Shown one piece after another: positions 7,347 to 16,678 of a DNA stretch of 64,000 nucleotides. Under the pieces are notes generated by a model that did no database searches, had not been told where the DNA came from, and saw nothing but the letters and a program-made list of their open reading frames with translations. The stretch is taken from assembly GCA_017644045.1 (NCBI GenBank), contig JAEPMI010000004.1:268014-332013 (forward strand), given 5' to 3'. This stretch comes from Deltaproteobacteria bacterium (lineage in GTDB: Bacteria > Myxococcota_A > Polyangia > Polyangiales > Houyiibacteriaceae). Position 1 is the first letter of the stretch. The number at the start of each line of letters is the position of its first letter. Both the position numbers and the translations under genes were made by a program.

Positions 7347-8357
7347 ATGGCACGCATCCGCTACGACAAGGACGCCGACCTCGAGCGCATCCAGAAGAAG
7401 AAGGTGGCCATCATCGGCTACGGCTCCCAGGGGCACGCGCACGCGCTGAACCTCAAGGAGAGCGGCGTGGACGTCCGCGTCGGCCTACGGGACGGCAGCG
7501 CCAGCAAGGCGAAGGCGGAGGCCGCTGGGCTCAGGGTGACGTCCGTGCGTGACGCGGCCGCCGAAGCCGACGTGGTGATGGTGCTCGCGCCGGACACCGC
7601 GCAGCGCGCGATCTTCGAAGAGCACATCCGACCCGGCCTGAAGGACGGCGACACGCTGATGTTCGCCCACGGCTTCAACATCCACTACGGCCGCATCGAG
7701 GCGCCGGCGGGCGTCGACGTGTCGATGGTCGCGCCGAAGGGCCCGGGCCACCGCGTGCGCGAGACCTACCAGGAGGGCGGCGGCGTGCCGGCGCTCCTCG
7801 CGGTCCACCAGGACGCGAGCGGCGAGGCCGACGCGAACGCCCTCGCCTACGCGGCGGCGATCGGCTCGGCGCGCGCGGGCGTGCTCGACACCACCTTCCC
7901 CGAGGAGACGAAGACGGATCTCTTCGGCGAGCAGGCCGTGCTCTGCGGCGGTGTGTCCGAGCTGGTGAAGGCCGGCTTCGAGACGCTGGTCGAGGCCGGC
8001 TACCAGCCGGAGGTCGCGTACTTCGAGTGCCTCCACGAGCTGAAGCTCATCGTCGACCTGATGTACCGCGGTGGCCTCAGCTACATGCGCTACTCGATCA
8101 GCGACACCGCCGAGCGCGGCGACTACGTCTCCGGCCCGAAGGTGGTCGGCGACGCGAGCAAGGCGGCGATGAAGGAGGTCCTCGCGAAGATCGAGGATGG
8201 CAGCTTCGCCAAGGAGTGGATCGCCGAGGACGAGGCCGGCCGCCCCGAGATGAAGGCCGCCCGCCAGCGCGAGCGCAACCTGCAGATCGAGAAGGTCGGC
8301 GAGCAGCTCCGCTCGATGATGCCCTTCGTCGACCCGATCGTAGCCCCGGAAGAGTAG
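7347..8357 (+). CDS. ilvC: Ketol-acid reductoisomerase, class I
   Basis: 336 residues, the length of the short (class I) form. It isomerises and reduces acetolactate or acetohydroxybutyrate using NAD(P)H and Mg2+. The Rossmann motif GYGSQGHA starts at residue 24. The cofactor-specificity loop follows ([13 protein letters not shown]). The metal site is seen in [18 protein letters not shown] and [12 protein letters not shown]. It has its own 5' spacer after ilvN and is followed 4 bp later by leuA, so it is part of the same operon. Confidence 0.97.
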   Translation: MARIRYDKDADLERIQKKKVAIIGYGSQGHAHALNLKESGVDVRVGLRDGSASKAKAEAAGLRVTSVRDAAAEADVVMVLAPDTAQRAIFEEHIRPGLKDGDTLMFAHGFNIHYGRIEAPAGVDVSMVAPKGPGHRVRETYQEGGGVPALLAVHQDASGEADANALAYAAAIGSARAGVLDTTFPEETKTDLFGEQAVLCGGVSELVKAGFETLVEAGYQPEVAYFECLHELKLIVDLMYRGGLSYMRYSISDTAERGDYVSGPKVVGDASKAAMKEVLAKIEDGSFAKEWIAEDEAGRPEMKAARQRERNLQIEKVGEQLRSMMPFVDPIVAPEE

Positions 8358-8361
8358 AGCG

Positions 8362-9954
8362 ATGAGCGACTGGAACGATCCGAACTACGTACGCATCTTC
8401 GACACCACGCTTCGCGATGGGGAGCAGTCGCCCGGCGCGACCATGACGAGCGACGAGAAGCTCGAGGTCGCTCGAGCGCTCGGCAAGCTGGGCGTGGACA
8501 TCATCGAGGCGGGCTTCCCCGCGGCATCGCCGGACGATCTGGCGGCGGTGAAGCAGATCGCGCTCACCGTCGGCAAGCAGAAGCGCGGTGAGAAGCCGCC
8601 GCCGGTGATCTGTGGGCTCGCCCGCGCGGTCGAGGGTGACCTCGACAAGTGCTGGGAGGCCATCCAGGGCGCCGAGCGTCCGCGGATCCACACCTTCCTC
8701 GCGACCTCACCGATCCACCGCGAGCACAAGCTGAAGCTCAGCAAGGCGGAGGTGCTCACGCAGATCGAGGCGATGGTGAAGTACGCCGTGAGTCTCTGCG
8801 CGGACGTCGAGTTCAGCGCCGAGGACGCGGGCCGCACCGAGCTCGACTTCCTCTGCGAGGCGTTCCAGGTCGCGGTCGACGCCGGCGCGACCACGCTCAA
8901 CGTGCCCGACACGGTCGGCTACCTGATGCCGCACGAGATCGGCTCGCGCATCGCGACGATCAAGGAGCGAGTGGTCGGCGACCGCGACGACCTGGTCATC
9001 AGCGTGCACAACCACGACGACCTCGGCCTGGCGGTGGCCAACTCGCTCGCGGGCGTCATGGCCGGCGCGCGCCAGGTGGAAGTGGCCATCAACGGCATCG
9101 GCGAACGCGCGGGCAACGCGTCGCTCGAAGAGATCGTGATGACGCTCCACACCCGCAAGCCGGCGCTGAAGCTCGACCATGGCATCGACACCAAGCAGCT
9201 GACCCGCAGCAGCAAGCTGGTCAGCCGCGTCACGGGCATCCAGGTGCAGGCCAACAAGGCGATCGTCGGCGCGAACGCCTTCGCCCATGAAGCCGGCATC
9301 CACCAGCACGGAATGCTCAGCCACCAGAGCACCTACGAGATCATGGAGCCGGAGACCGTCGGCGCGCCCAAGAGCGCGCTGGTGCTCGGCAAGCACTCGG
9401 GCAAGCACGCCTTCGCGGCGCGCCTGGAGGAGCTCGGCTACCAACTCGAGCCGGACGCGATGAAGAAGGCGTTCAAGCGCTTCAAGGAGGTCGCCGAGAA
9501 GAAGAAGCAGATGACCGACGCGGATCTCCTCGCGCTCGCGCAGGACGAGCTGCACCGCCCGGTCGAGCGCTTCCAGCTCGTGGCGCTGCAGGTGAGCTGT
9601 GGCACGGGCGACCTGCAGACCGCCACCGTCCGGCTCAAGACGGCGGACGGCGACGAGCCGACCTGCGCGGCGATCGGCAACGGTCCCATCGAGGCGGTCT
9701 TCGAGGCCATCGAGATGGCCGCGGGCGTCCAGCTCGACCTGCTCGAGTACAACGTGCGCTCGGTGACCGGCGGCGAAGACGCCCTCGGCGAGGCGAGCGT
9801 GAACGTACGTGGCCCGAAGGGCACGCCGCAGGCCGAGAAGGTCTTCCACGGCGCCGGCGCCGACGTCGACGTGCTCGTCGCGAGCGCGAAGGCCTACCTC
9901 GCCGCGCTCAACCGAGTGCTCGCTGCGCGCGAAGCCGAACGAGCGGCAGCTTGA
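8362..9954 (+). CDS. leuA: 2-isopropylmalate synthase
   Basis: 530 residues. It condenses acetyl-CoA with 2-oxoisovalerate, the committed step to leucine. The TIM-barrel catalytic domain has [13 protein letters not shown] near the N terminus, the metal-binding HNHDD and the [14 protein letters not shown] motif. The C-terminal allosteric domain (from about 395) normally binds leucine for feedback inhibition. The distant paralogue cimA follows four genes later but lacks much sequence identity outside the barrel motifs. Spacing of 4 bp after ilvC supports co-transcription. Confidence 0.96.
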   Translation: MSDWNDPNYVRIFDTTLRDGEQSPGATMTSDEKLEVARALGKLGVDIIEAGFPAASPDDLAAVKQIALTVGKQKRGEKPPPVICGLARAVEGDLDKCWEAIQGAERPRIHTFLATSPIHREHKLKLSKAEVLTQIEAMVKYAVSLCADVEFSAEDAGRTELDFLCEAFQVAVDAGATTLNVPDTVGYLMPHEIGSRIATIKERVVGDRDDLVISVHNHDDLGLAVANSLAGVMAGARQVEVAINGIGERAGNASLEEIVMTLHTRKPALKLDHGIDTKQLTRSSKLVSRVTGIQVQANKAIVGANAFAHEAGIHQHGMLSHQSTYEIMEPETVGAPKSALVLGKHSGKHAFAARLEELGYQLEPDAMKKAFKRFKEVAEKKKQMTDADLLALAQDELHRPVERFQLVALQVSCGTGDLQTATVRLKTADGDEPTCAAIGNGPIEAVFEAIEMAAGVQLDLLEYNVRSVTGGEDALGEASVNVRGPKGTPQAEKVFHGAGADVDVLVASAKAYLAALNRVLAAREAERAAA

Positions 9955-9973
9955 AGGAAAGACTCCAACTTCG

Positions 9974-11389
9974 ATGAGCGACTCTCCGAAGACTCTCTAC
10001 GAGAAGGTGTACGCGGACCACGTGGTCGCCGACGCGGGTTACGACCGCGACGTGCTCTACGTGGACCTGCACCTGGTGCACGAGGTGACCTCGCCGCAGG
10101 CCTTCAGCGTGCTCGCCGAGCGCGGCCTGAAGGTCCGCCGGCCGGACCGCACGGTCGCGACGATGGACCACTCCATCCCGACCAAACGGACCGACGGCAA
10201 GCTGCAGGTCCTCGACTCGGCCGCGCAGGCGCAGCTCCAGGCCCTGAGCGAGAGCTGCGCCAAGCACGGCATCCCGCTGCACGCGATGGGCGACGAGGCC
10301 CAGGGCGTGGTGCACGTGATCGGGCCCGAGCTCGGGCTGACCCAGCCGGGGATGACCATCGTCTGCGGCGACAGCCACACCTCGACGCACGGCGCGTTCG
10401 GGGCGCTCGCGTTCGGCATCGGCACCAGTCAGGTCGGTCACGTGCTCGCGACGCAGACCTTGCTCGAGAGCCGCGCGAAGACCTTCTCGGTCACCTTCGA
10501 GGGCAAGGCGCCCGAAGGAGTGAGCGCCAAGGACCTGGTGCTCGCGTTCATCGCGAAGGTCGGCGCCAACGGCGGCCAGGGCTGCGTCCTCGAGTTCCGC
10601 GGCGAGGCGATCCGCGCGCTCTCGATGGAGGGGCGCATGACCCTCTGCAACATGTCGATCGAGGCGGGCGCCCGCGCCGGCATGGTCGCGCCCGACGAGA
10701 CGACCTTCGCGTACTTGGAAGGGCGCGCCCACGCGCCGAAGGGCGACGACTGGGGCAAGGCCCTCGAGCGCTGGAAGGCGCTGGCCACCGACGAAGGCGC
10801 CACCTTCGACCGCGAGGTCACCATCGACGCGAGCGCGCTCTCGCCGCGGGTCACCTGGGGCACCAACCCGGGCATGGGCGTGGGCATCGACGAGCCGCTG
10901 CCCTCCCCCGCCGACGCGAGGGACGACGCCGAGAAGCGCGCCCGCGAGCGTGCGCTCGAGTACATGAAGCTCGAGGCCGGCAAGCCTCTGCTGGGCACGG
11001 ATGTGGACGTGGTCTTCATCGGCTCTTGCACCAACGCGCGCATCGAGGACCTGCGCGAGGCCGCGCGGATCTTCGGGAAGCACAAAGTCGCCGACGGCAC
11101 GCGAGTGCTCGTGGTGCCCGGCTCTCGCCAGGTGAAGCACGCCGCCGAAGCCGAAGGGCTCCACGACATCTTCACCGCGGCCGGCGCCGAGTGGCGCGAC
11201 CCCGGCTGCTCGATGTGCATCGCCATGAACGGCGACAAGATCGAGCCGGGCCAGCTCGCGGTGAGCACCTCCAACCGAAACTTCGAGGGCCGCCAGGGCC
11301 CGGGTGGCCGGACCATCCTGGCCTCGCCGCTCACCGCCGCCGCCGCCGCCGTGCGCGGCAAGGTCGCCGACCCGAGGGAGCTGCTCTGA
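9974..11389 (+). CDS. leuC: 3-isopropylmalate dehydratase, large subunit
   Basis: 471 residues, aconitase superfamily. With LeuD it isomerises 2- to 3-isopropylmalate. The 4Fe-4S ligands are seen in [11 protein letters not shown] and [29 protein letters not shown] and the C-terminal [12 protein letters not shown] are typical. The start at 9974 ([13 protein letters not shown]) was chosen over a longer frame lying inside leuA. Its TGA overlaps the leuD ATG by one base. Confidence 0.96.
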   Translation: MSDSPKTLYEKVYADHVVADAGYDRDVLYVDLHLVHEVTSPQAFSVLAERGLKVRRPDRTVATMDHSIPTKRTDGKLQVLDSAAQAQLQALSESCAKHGIPLHAMGDEAQGVVHVIGPELGLTQPGMTIVCGDSHTSTHGAFGALAFGIGTSQVGHVLATQTLLESRAKTFSVTFEGKAPEGVSAKDLVLAFIAKVGANGGQGCVLEFRGEAIRALSMEGRMTLCNMSIEAGARAGMVAPDETTFAYLEGRAHAPKGDDWGKALERWKALATDEGATFDREVTIDASALSPRVTWGTNPGMGVGIDEPLPSPADARDDAEKRARERALEYMKLEAGKPLLGTDVDVVFIGSCTNARIEDLREAARIFGKHKVADGTRVLVVPGSRQVKHAAEAEGLHDIFTAAGAEWRDPGCSMCIAMNGDKIEPGQLAVSTSNRNFEGRQGPGGRTILASPLTAAAAAVRGKVADPRELL

Positions 11390-11982
11390 TGCCTTCGACA
11401 TTCCAGTTCCGATCGCAGGTCGCGGTGCTCATGCGCGACTCCATCGACACCGACCAGATCATCCCCGCGCGCTTCCTGACCACCACCACCAAGGCGGGCC
11501 TCGGGAAGCTGGTCTTCAACGACTGGCGCTACGAGTCCGACGGGACGCCCAAGGGCGACTTCGTGCTGAACCAGGCCGACCCGGAGACCACCAGGGTGCT
11601 CCTGGCCGGTGAAGACTTCGGCTGCGGCTCCTCCCGCGAGCACGCGCCGTGGGCGCTGGCCGACTGGGGTCTCCGCGCCATCATCGCCCGTTCGTTCGCC
11701 GACATCTTCCGCAACAACGCGCTCAAGAACGGGCTGCTCCCGATCGCGCTCCCGGCCGAAGCCCACGCGACGCTCGCGAAGGACCTCGAGCGCGACCCCG
11801 AGGGCGAGGTGATCATCAGCCTCCAGAACCAAGAGGTCACCCTCCCCGACGGCTCGAAGATCGGCTTCGACGTGGACCCCTTCGCGAAGCACCTGCTGCT
11901 CAACGGCCACGACGAGCTCGACTTCCTCCGCACCTTCACGGAAGCCACCGAAGCGTACGAAGGTTCGCTCGGCTCGAGATGA
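11389..11982 (+). CDS. leuD: 3-isopropylmalate dehydratase, small subunit
   Basis: 197 residues, the swivelling domain partner of LeuC. Visible motifs: DSIDTDQIIPARFL at the N terminus, GEDFGCGSSREHAPWAL, and SFADIFRNNALKNGLLPI. The start overlaps the leuC stop by one base. The last codons (LGSR) and the stop lie inside one arm of a perfect 22-bp inverted repeat whose other arm sits just before cimA. Confidence 0.96.
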   Translation: MPSTFQFRSQVAVLMRDSIDTDQIIPARFLTTTTKAGLGKLVFNDWRYESDGTPKGDFVLNQADPETTRVLLAGEDFGCGSSREHAPWALADWGLRAIIARSFADIFRNNALKNGLLPIALPAEAHATLAKDLERDPEGEVIISLQNQEVTLPDGSKIGFDVDPFAKHLLLNGHDELDFLRTFTEATEAYEGSLGSR

Positions 11983-12122
11983 GCGTCGGCGCTTCGCGCC
12001 CTGAGCACCCACCCTGAAACATCCCCTCGCACTCAAAGATACTCGGCATCTCTTCGGCTCACGGACGTCCCATGGCACGCACCCAGACCAACAAATCCCT
12101 CGACGCTCATCTCGAGCCGAGC
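11967..12122. repeat. Perfect 22-bp inverted repeat spanning the leuD-cimA gap
   Basis: Arm 1 is 11967-11988, covering the leuD stop codon. Arm 2 is 12101-12122, ending 11 bp before the cimA GTG. The arms are exact reverse complements over all 22 bases, with 112 bp between. In RNA this would be a very stable long-range stem that buries the region just upstream of cimA. Confidence 0.9.
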
Positions 12123-12137
12123 TCAGCGCGCCCGTGA
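12072..12137 (+). CDS. Possible 21-residue ORF coupled to cimA
   Basis: ATG at 12072, reading MARTQTNKSLDAHLEPSSARP, with a TGA that overlaps the cimA GTG (GTGA). Half of it lies in the second arm of the 22-bp inverted repeat. Its position suggests a translated leader that opens the stem and delivers ribosomes to cimA, but no strong ribosome site is visible and it could be chance. Confidence 0.35.
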   Translation: MARTQTNKSLDAHLEPSSARP

Positions 12138-13798
12138 CCTCCGTCGCGCTCTACGACACCACCCTTCGGGACGGAACCCAGAAGGAGGGGCTCGACCTGA
12201 GCGTGGCGGACAAGCTGCACCTGGCCGAACGGCTCGAGCAGATCGGCATGACCTTCGTCGAGGGCGGCTTCCCCGGGTCGAACCCGAAGGACGCCCGCTT
12301 CTTCGCCGAGGCGCGGGAGCGGGCCTTTGCTGCAGCGCTGACCGCCTTCGGCTCGACCGCTCGCCCCGGTGTACCGGCGGCCGACGACCTGCAGCTCCGC
12401 TCGCTGGTCGAGGCCGGCACGGGCGTGGTGACGATCTTCGGCAAGACCGCCAAGAGCCACGTCGAGCGGGTGCTCCGGACCGCGCCCGAGGAGAACCTCG
12501 ACCGCATCACCGAGTCGGTGGCGTTCCTCGTCGGCAAGGGCAAGCGGGTCATCTACGACGCCGAGCACTTCTTCGACGGCTACTTCGAGGATCGCGACTA
12601 CGCCCTCGCCTGCCTCGCGGCAGCCGCCGAGGGCGGCGCCGAGGTGCTCGTGCTCTGCGACACCAACGGTGGCCGTATGCCTTGGGAGATCGAGGAGGGC
12701 GTCCGCGCCGCGCTCGAGCACGGTGAGGTCGGCGTGCACCTGCACGACGACGGCGGCTGTGCCGTCGCCAGCAGCCTGCAGGCGGTCCGCGCGGGCGCGA
12801 CCCACGTGCAGGGCACGCTCCTCGGTTGGGGCGAGCGCTGCGGCAACGCGGACCTCGTCGCCATCGCGGCGAACCTCGAGCTGAAGATGGACTTGCCGGT
12901 GCTCGCCGAGGGCGGGCTCGCCGGCCTCCGCGACCTCGCGCGCTTCGCGGCGGAGCTCGCCGGGCTCCGCGTGCCGAGCGGGCACCCCTACGTCGGTCGG
13001 AGCGCCTTCGCCCACAAGGGTGGCGTGCACGTCTCGGCGATCCGTCGCTTCCCTCGCGCCTACGAGCACGTCGATCCGCGCGCGGTCGGCAACCGAACGC
13101 GCGTGGTGGTGTCCGAGCTGAGCGGTCGCTCGAACATCCTCGCCAAAGCCGAGGAGCTCGGCCTCGACGCCGAGGGCTCGGAGCGCGAGGTGCTCGAGCT
13201 CATCAAGCGGCGCGAAGCGAACGGCTACGCCTACGAGGCGGCCGAGGCGTCCGTCGCGCTCATGCTCGAGCGCCGCAAGGAAGACCACCAGCCGAGCTTC
13301 GAAGTCATCGACCACCACGTGTCCGCCGGTCGCCGTGGCGACGCGGACGGCTACGCCGAGGCGACGGTGAAGGTCACGATCGAGGGCGAGACGCGGCACA
13401 CCGCCGGCGAGGGCTGCGGTCCCGTCGCAGCGCTCGACGCCGCCCTGCGCAAGGCGCTCCTCCCCGCGCGCCCCGAGCTGAAGGACGTTCGCCTCAGCGA
13501 CTACAAGGTCCGCATCGTGGACACCCACGACGGGACCGACGCCACCACGCGCGTGCTGATCGAATGCGCCCGCGGAACTCGGCGCTGGCGCACCGTCGGT
13601 GCGTCGCGCAACGTGGTCGCGGCCAGCCTCGAAGCGCTGGTGGATGGATACGAGTTCGGCCTTCGATTCACGTCTTCTCCAGGGGCTGGCACCCAGCCCC
13701 TCTCTCCTCGGCGAGGCCTCGTCGATTCACCCGAGCTCCCCCGCCAAAAGCGCTGCCGCGCGCAAGGAGCAGACGCGGCGAAACGGAGTAAGAAATGA
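12134..13798 (+). CDS. cimA: Citramalate synthase
   Basis: 554 residues, LeuA-like family. It condenses acetyl-CoA and pyruvate to (R)-citramalate, giving 2-oxobutyrate for isoleucine without threonine deaminase. Motifs: VALYDTTLRDGTQKEGLDLS at the start, FVEGGFPGSNPKD, VHLHDDGGCAVASS, GWGERCGNADL and FAHKGGVHVSAI, as in the CimA rather than the LeuA group. The start is GTG at 12134. The last about 40 residues, from SSPGAGTQPLSP to the basic tail, are encoded by repeat copy 2 and flanking bases and look like an addition to the normal end near YEFGLRF. The stop overlaps the leuB ATG (ATGA). Confidence 0.93.
   Translation: MTSVALYDTTLRDGTQKEGLDLSVADKLHLAERLEQIGMTFVEGGFPGSNPKDARFFAEARERAFAAALTAFGSTARPGVPAADDLQLRSLVEAGTGVVTIFGKTAKSHVERVLRTAPEENLDRITESVAFLVGKGKRVIYDAEHFFDGYFEDRDYALACLAAAAEGGAEVLVLCDTNGGRMPWEIEEGVRAALEHGEVGVHLHDDGGCAVASSLQAVRAGATHVQGTLLGWGERCGNADLVAIAANLELKMDLPVLAEGGLAGLRDLARFAAELAGLRVPSGHPYVGRSAFAHKGGVHVSAIRRFPRAYEHVDPRAVGNRTRVVVSELSGRSNILAKAEELGLDAEGSEREVLELIKRREANGYAYEAAEASVALMLERRKEDHQPSFEVIDHHVSAGRRGDADGYAEATVKVTIEGETRHTAGEGCGPVAALDAALRKALLPARPELKDVRLSDYKVRIVDTHDGTDATTRVLIECARGTRRWRTVGASRNVVAASLEALVDGYEFGLRFTSSPGAGTQPLSPRRGLVDSPELPRQKRCRAQGADAAKRSKK
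13681..13745 (+). repeat. 65-bp hairpin repeat, copy 2
   Basis: Same element as 6627-6691. It has a 9-bp stem AGGGGCTGG, loop CAC, CCAGCCCCT, then the conserved tail including TCGATTCACCCGA and CTCCCCCGCC. It lies in frame inside the 3' end of cimA, 50 bp before leuB. The stem change relative to copy 1 preserves pairing. Confidence 0.85.
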
Positions 13799-14850
13799 AG
13801 GGCCAGATTGCGCTCCTGCCGGGTGACGGCATCGGACCGGAGATCGTCGCCGAAGCCGAGAAGGTGCTTCGGGCGATCGCGAAGACCTTCGGTCACCACT
13901 TCGGTTACCGCACGGGACACATCGGCGGCATCGCCATCGACAAGACCGGCAAGGCGCTGCCTCGGGAGACGCTCGACGCCTGTCGCGCGTCGGACGCGAT
14001 CCTGCTCGGCGCCGTCGGCGGTCCCCGCTGGGACGGCAACGACGTCCGGCCGGAGTCGGGCCTGCTCGGCCTTCGCAAGGAGCTCGGCCTCTACGCGAAC
14101 CTCCGGCCGGTCCGCGGCTGGGCCGGTCTCGAGAAGGCCTCACCGCTCAAGGCCGAGCGCATGCGCGAGGTCGACCTGCTCTTCGTCCGCGAGCTCACCG
14201 GCGGCATCTACTTCGGCGAGCCGCGCGTGGAAGGCCGCGAGCGAGCGCTCGACACCATGGTGTACACCGAGCCGGAGGTGCGCCGCATCGTGCGCAAGGC
14301 CTTCGAGCTGGCGAAGCTCCGCAAGAAGCACGTGACCTCGATCGACAAGGCCAACGTGCTCGCGTCGATGCGCCTCTGGCGAAAGGTGGCCACCCACGAA
14401 GCGACCAAGCACGAGGGCGTCACCCTCGAGCATCAGCTGGTCGATTCCGCCGCGATGCGGCTGGTGACGGACCCCGGCAGCTTCGACGTGGTCGTGGCGC
14501 CCAACCTCTTCGGCGACATCCTCAGCGACGAGGGCGCGGCGATCACCGGCACGCTCGGGCTGCTCCCGAGCGCGAGTCTCGGCGATGGCGGCCCCGGTCT
14601 CTACGAGCCGATCCACGGCTCGGCCCCCGACATCGCGGGCCAGGGCAAGGCCAACCCCGCGGCGACGATCCTGAGCGTCGCGATGATGATGCGCTACGCC
14701 TTCGATCTGCCGCGGGAGGCCGACGTCATCGAAGCGGCCGTCGCCGAGACGCTCTGGGAGGGCGTGCTCACGCCGGACCTGGGCGGGAGCGCGACGACCG
14801 GCGAGATGGGCGACGCCATCTGCGAGCGGCTGGCCAAGGTCGCCGGCTGA
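13795..14850 (+). CDS. leuB: 3-isopropylmalate dehydrogenase
   Basis: 351 residues. It oxidatively decarboxylates 3-isopropylmalate with NAD+, and in citramalate pathways often also acts on methylmalate. Motifs: LLPGDGIGPEIVAEAEKVL at the start, the substrate-loop Arg residues in ANLRPV, KANVLASMRLW, the Mg2+ ligands in APNLFGDILSDEGAAITG, and EPIHGSAPDIAGQGKANP. The start codon overlaps the cimA stop, so the two are coupled. Confidence 0.96.
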   Translation: MKGQIALLPGDGIGPEIVAEAEKVLRAIAKTFGHHFGYRTGHIGGIAIDKTGKALPRETLDACRASDAILLGAVGGPRWDGNDVRPESGLLGLRKELGLYANLRPVRGWAGLEKASPLKAERMREVDLLFVRELTGGIYFGEPRVEGRERALDTMVYTEPEVRRIVRKAFELAKLRKKHVTSIDKANVLASMRLWRKVATHEATKHEGVTLEHQLVDSAAMRLVTDPGSFDVVVAPNLFGDILSDEGAAITGTLGLLPSASLGDGGPGLYEPIHGSAPDIAGQGKANPAATILSVAMMMRYAFDLPREADVIEAAVAETLWEGVLTPDLGGSATTGEMGDAICERLAKVAG

Positions 14851-14860
14851 GGGCCCGAAC

Positions 14861-16612
14861 GTGCCGAGACAATCACTCTCCCCCTACTTCGATCTGAAGA
14901 AGGACCCGGACGGTCGCCGCTTCATGGAGGTCTACCTCGATGGGATCGCGCTGCTCCGGCTCGTGCTCACCAACAAGGGCACCGCCTTCACGCAGGAAGA
15001 ACGCATCTCGCTCAAGCTCGATGGGCTGCTCCCGCCACAGGTCGAGTCCCTCGAGCAGCAGGTGAAGCGGGTCTACACCGGCTTCAAACGCCAGCACGAC
15101 GACATCGAGCGCTACCAATACCTGCGCAACCTGCAGGAGCGGCAGGAGATTCTCTTCTACGCGCTGCTCGTCGAGCACCTCGAGGAGATGCTGCCGATCG
15201 TCTACACGCCGACGGTCGGCAAGGCGGTCCAAGGCTTCAGCGCTCTCTACCAGAACCCGCGCGGGCTCTCGTTCTCGCCGATCAACATCGACCGCGCGAT
15301 CCAGACCACCACCAGCTACCCGATGGGTGACGTGCGCATGATCGTCGTCACCGACGCCTCGGCGATCCTCGGCATCGGCGACCAGGGCTACGGCGGTCTC
15401 GCGATCCCGATCGGCAAACTCGCGCTCTACACGGCAGGGGGCGGCGTGAGCCCCTTCCACACGATGCCGGTCGCGCTCGACGTCGGCACCGATCGGACCG
15501 ACCTGATCAGCGACCCACGGTACCTCGGCGTCCGCCAGCGCCGTCTCGTCGGCGAGGACTACGACGAGTTCCTCGACAGGTTCGTCGCCGCGATCGAGCA
15601 GCGCTGGCCGCGCGCCGTCGTGCAGTGGGAGGACCTCGCCAAGGGCGTCGCCTTCCGCGTGCTCGAGCGGTACCGCGATCGGATCCCGAGCTTCAACGAC
15701 GACATCCAGGGCACTGGCGCCGTCGCGCTCGCGGGCGTGCTCTCCGCGTGTGCTCGGAAGGGCGAGCCGATCACCGACCAGACCGTGGTCGTCCACGGCG
15801 CGGGCGCCGGAGGCATCGGCGTCGCGAGCGCCATCGTCGAGGGGATGGTGGCGCACGGCGCCGAGCGCGAAGACGCACACGGCCGAGTTCTCGTGCTCGA
15901 CTCGCGCGGTCTGCTGGTCGAGGGTCGCGATCGCGTGGACGAGTACAAGGCGCCCTTCGCGCAGCCACGATCGGTGCTCGCGGACTGGGGTCTCGACGAC
16001 GCTCCGGGTCTCACCGAGACGATCGCCAAGAGCGGCGCGACCGTCCTGCTCGGACTCTCCGGCCAACCGGGGTGCTTCGACGAAGGCGTGGTGCGCGCCG
16101 TCGCCGCGAACACCGAGCGACCCATCGTCTTCCCGCTCTCGAACCCGACCGACTCCGCCGAAGCCACGCCGGAAGACATCCTCCGCTGGACCGAGGGGAC
16201 GGCGATCGTGGCGACCGGCAGCCCCTTCGACCCGGTCGAGCTCGCGGGGAAGACCCACGCCATTGGGCAGGGGAACAACGCCTTCATCTTCCCGGGCCTC
16301 GGCTTCGGCGCGATCCTCGCGGAGGCCTCGCGCGTGACCGAAGGCATGGTCGCCGCGGCCGCCGAAGCGCTCTACCGCTACACGGAAGAGCGCTACCTGT
16401 CTGAGGGGCTCATCTACCCGCCGATGAACGACCTCCAGGAGGTCTCGAAGCGGGTCGCGGCCGCCGTGATCCGCCAGGCGATCGCCGACGGTGTCGCGCG
16501 CCACGAGGGCCTCGAAGAGGTCGCGGCCGACGACACGGCGCTCGCCGATCACATCGACGAGCGCTTCTGGACTCCCGCGTACGAGCCGTTCGTGCGGGGC
16601 ACCGACCACTGA
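14861..16612 (+). CDS. maeA: Malic enzyme (malate dehydrogenase, oxaloacetate-decarboxylating)
   Basis: 583 residues, the length of the large (eukaryote-like/SfcA) class. It converts malate to pyruvate with NAD(P)+. Visible: YTPTVGKAVQGFS, the malate-site region MIVVTDASAILGIGDQGYGG, the metal ligands in FNDDIQGTGAVALAG, the nucleotide-binding VVHGAGAGGIGVASA, and AIGQGNNAFIFPGLG. The start is GTG at 14861, 10 bp after leuB, so it is probably the last gene of the operon, making pyruvate (substrate of IlvB and CimA) and reducing power. Whether it prefers NAD or NADP cannot be told by eye. Confidence 0.92.
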   Translation: MPRQSLSPYFDLKKDPDGRRFMEVYLDGIALLRLVLTNKGTAFTQEERISLKLDGLLPPQVESLEQQVKRVYTGFKRQHDDIERYQYLRNLQERQEILFYALLVEHLEEMLPIVYTPTVGKAVQGFSALYQNPRGLSFSPINIDRAIQTTTSYPMGDVRMIVVTDASAILGIGDQGYGGLAIPIGKLALYTAGGGVSPFHTMPVALDVGTDRTDLISDPRYLGVRQRRLVGEDYDEFLDRFVAAIEQRWPRAVVQWEDLAKGVAFRVLERYRDRIPSFNDDIQGTGAVALAGVLSACARKGEPITDQTVVVHGAGAGGIGVASAIVEGMVAHGAEREDAHGRVLVLDSRGLLVEGRDRVDEYKAPFAQPRSVLADWGLDDAPGLTETIAKSGATVLLGLSGQPGCFDEGVVRAVAANTERPIVFPLSNPTDSAEATPEDILRWTEGTAIVATGSPFDPVELAGKTHAIGQGNNAFIFPGLGFGAILAEASRVTEGMVAAAAEALYRYTEERYLSEGLIYPPMNDLQEVSKRVAAAVIRQAIADGVARHEGLEEVAADDTALADHIDERFWTPAYEPFVRGTDH

Positions 16613-16678
16613 CTCCACCTTCCGTGGGCAGCGGATTTTTCCTGCGGCATGGCGGCCAGAGCTTGTTAGACTCGGGGC

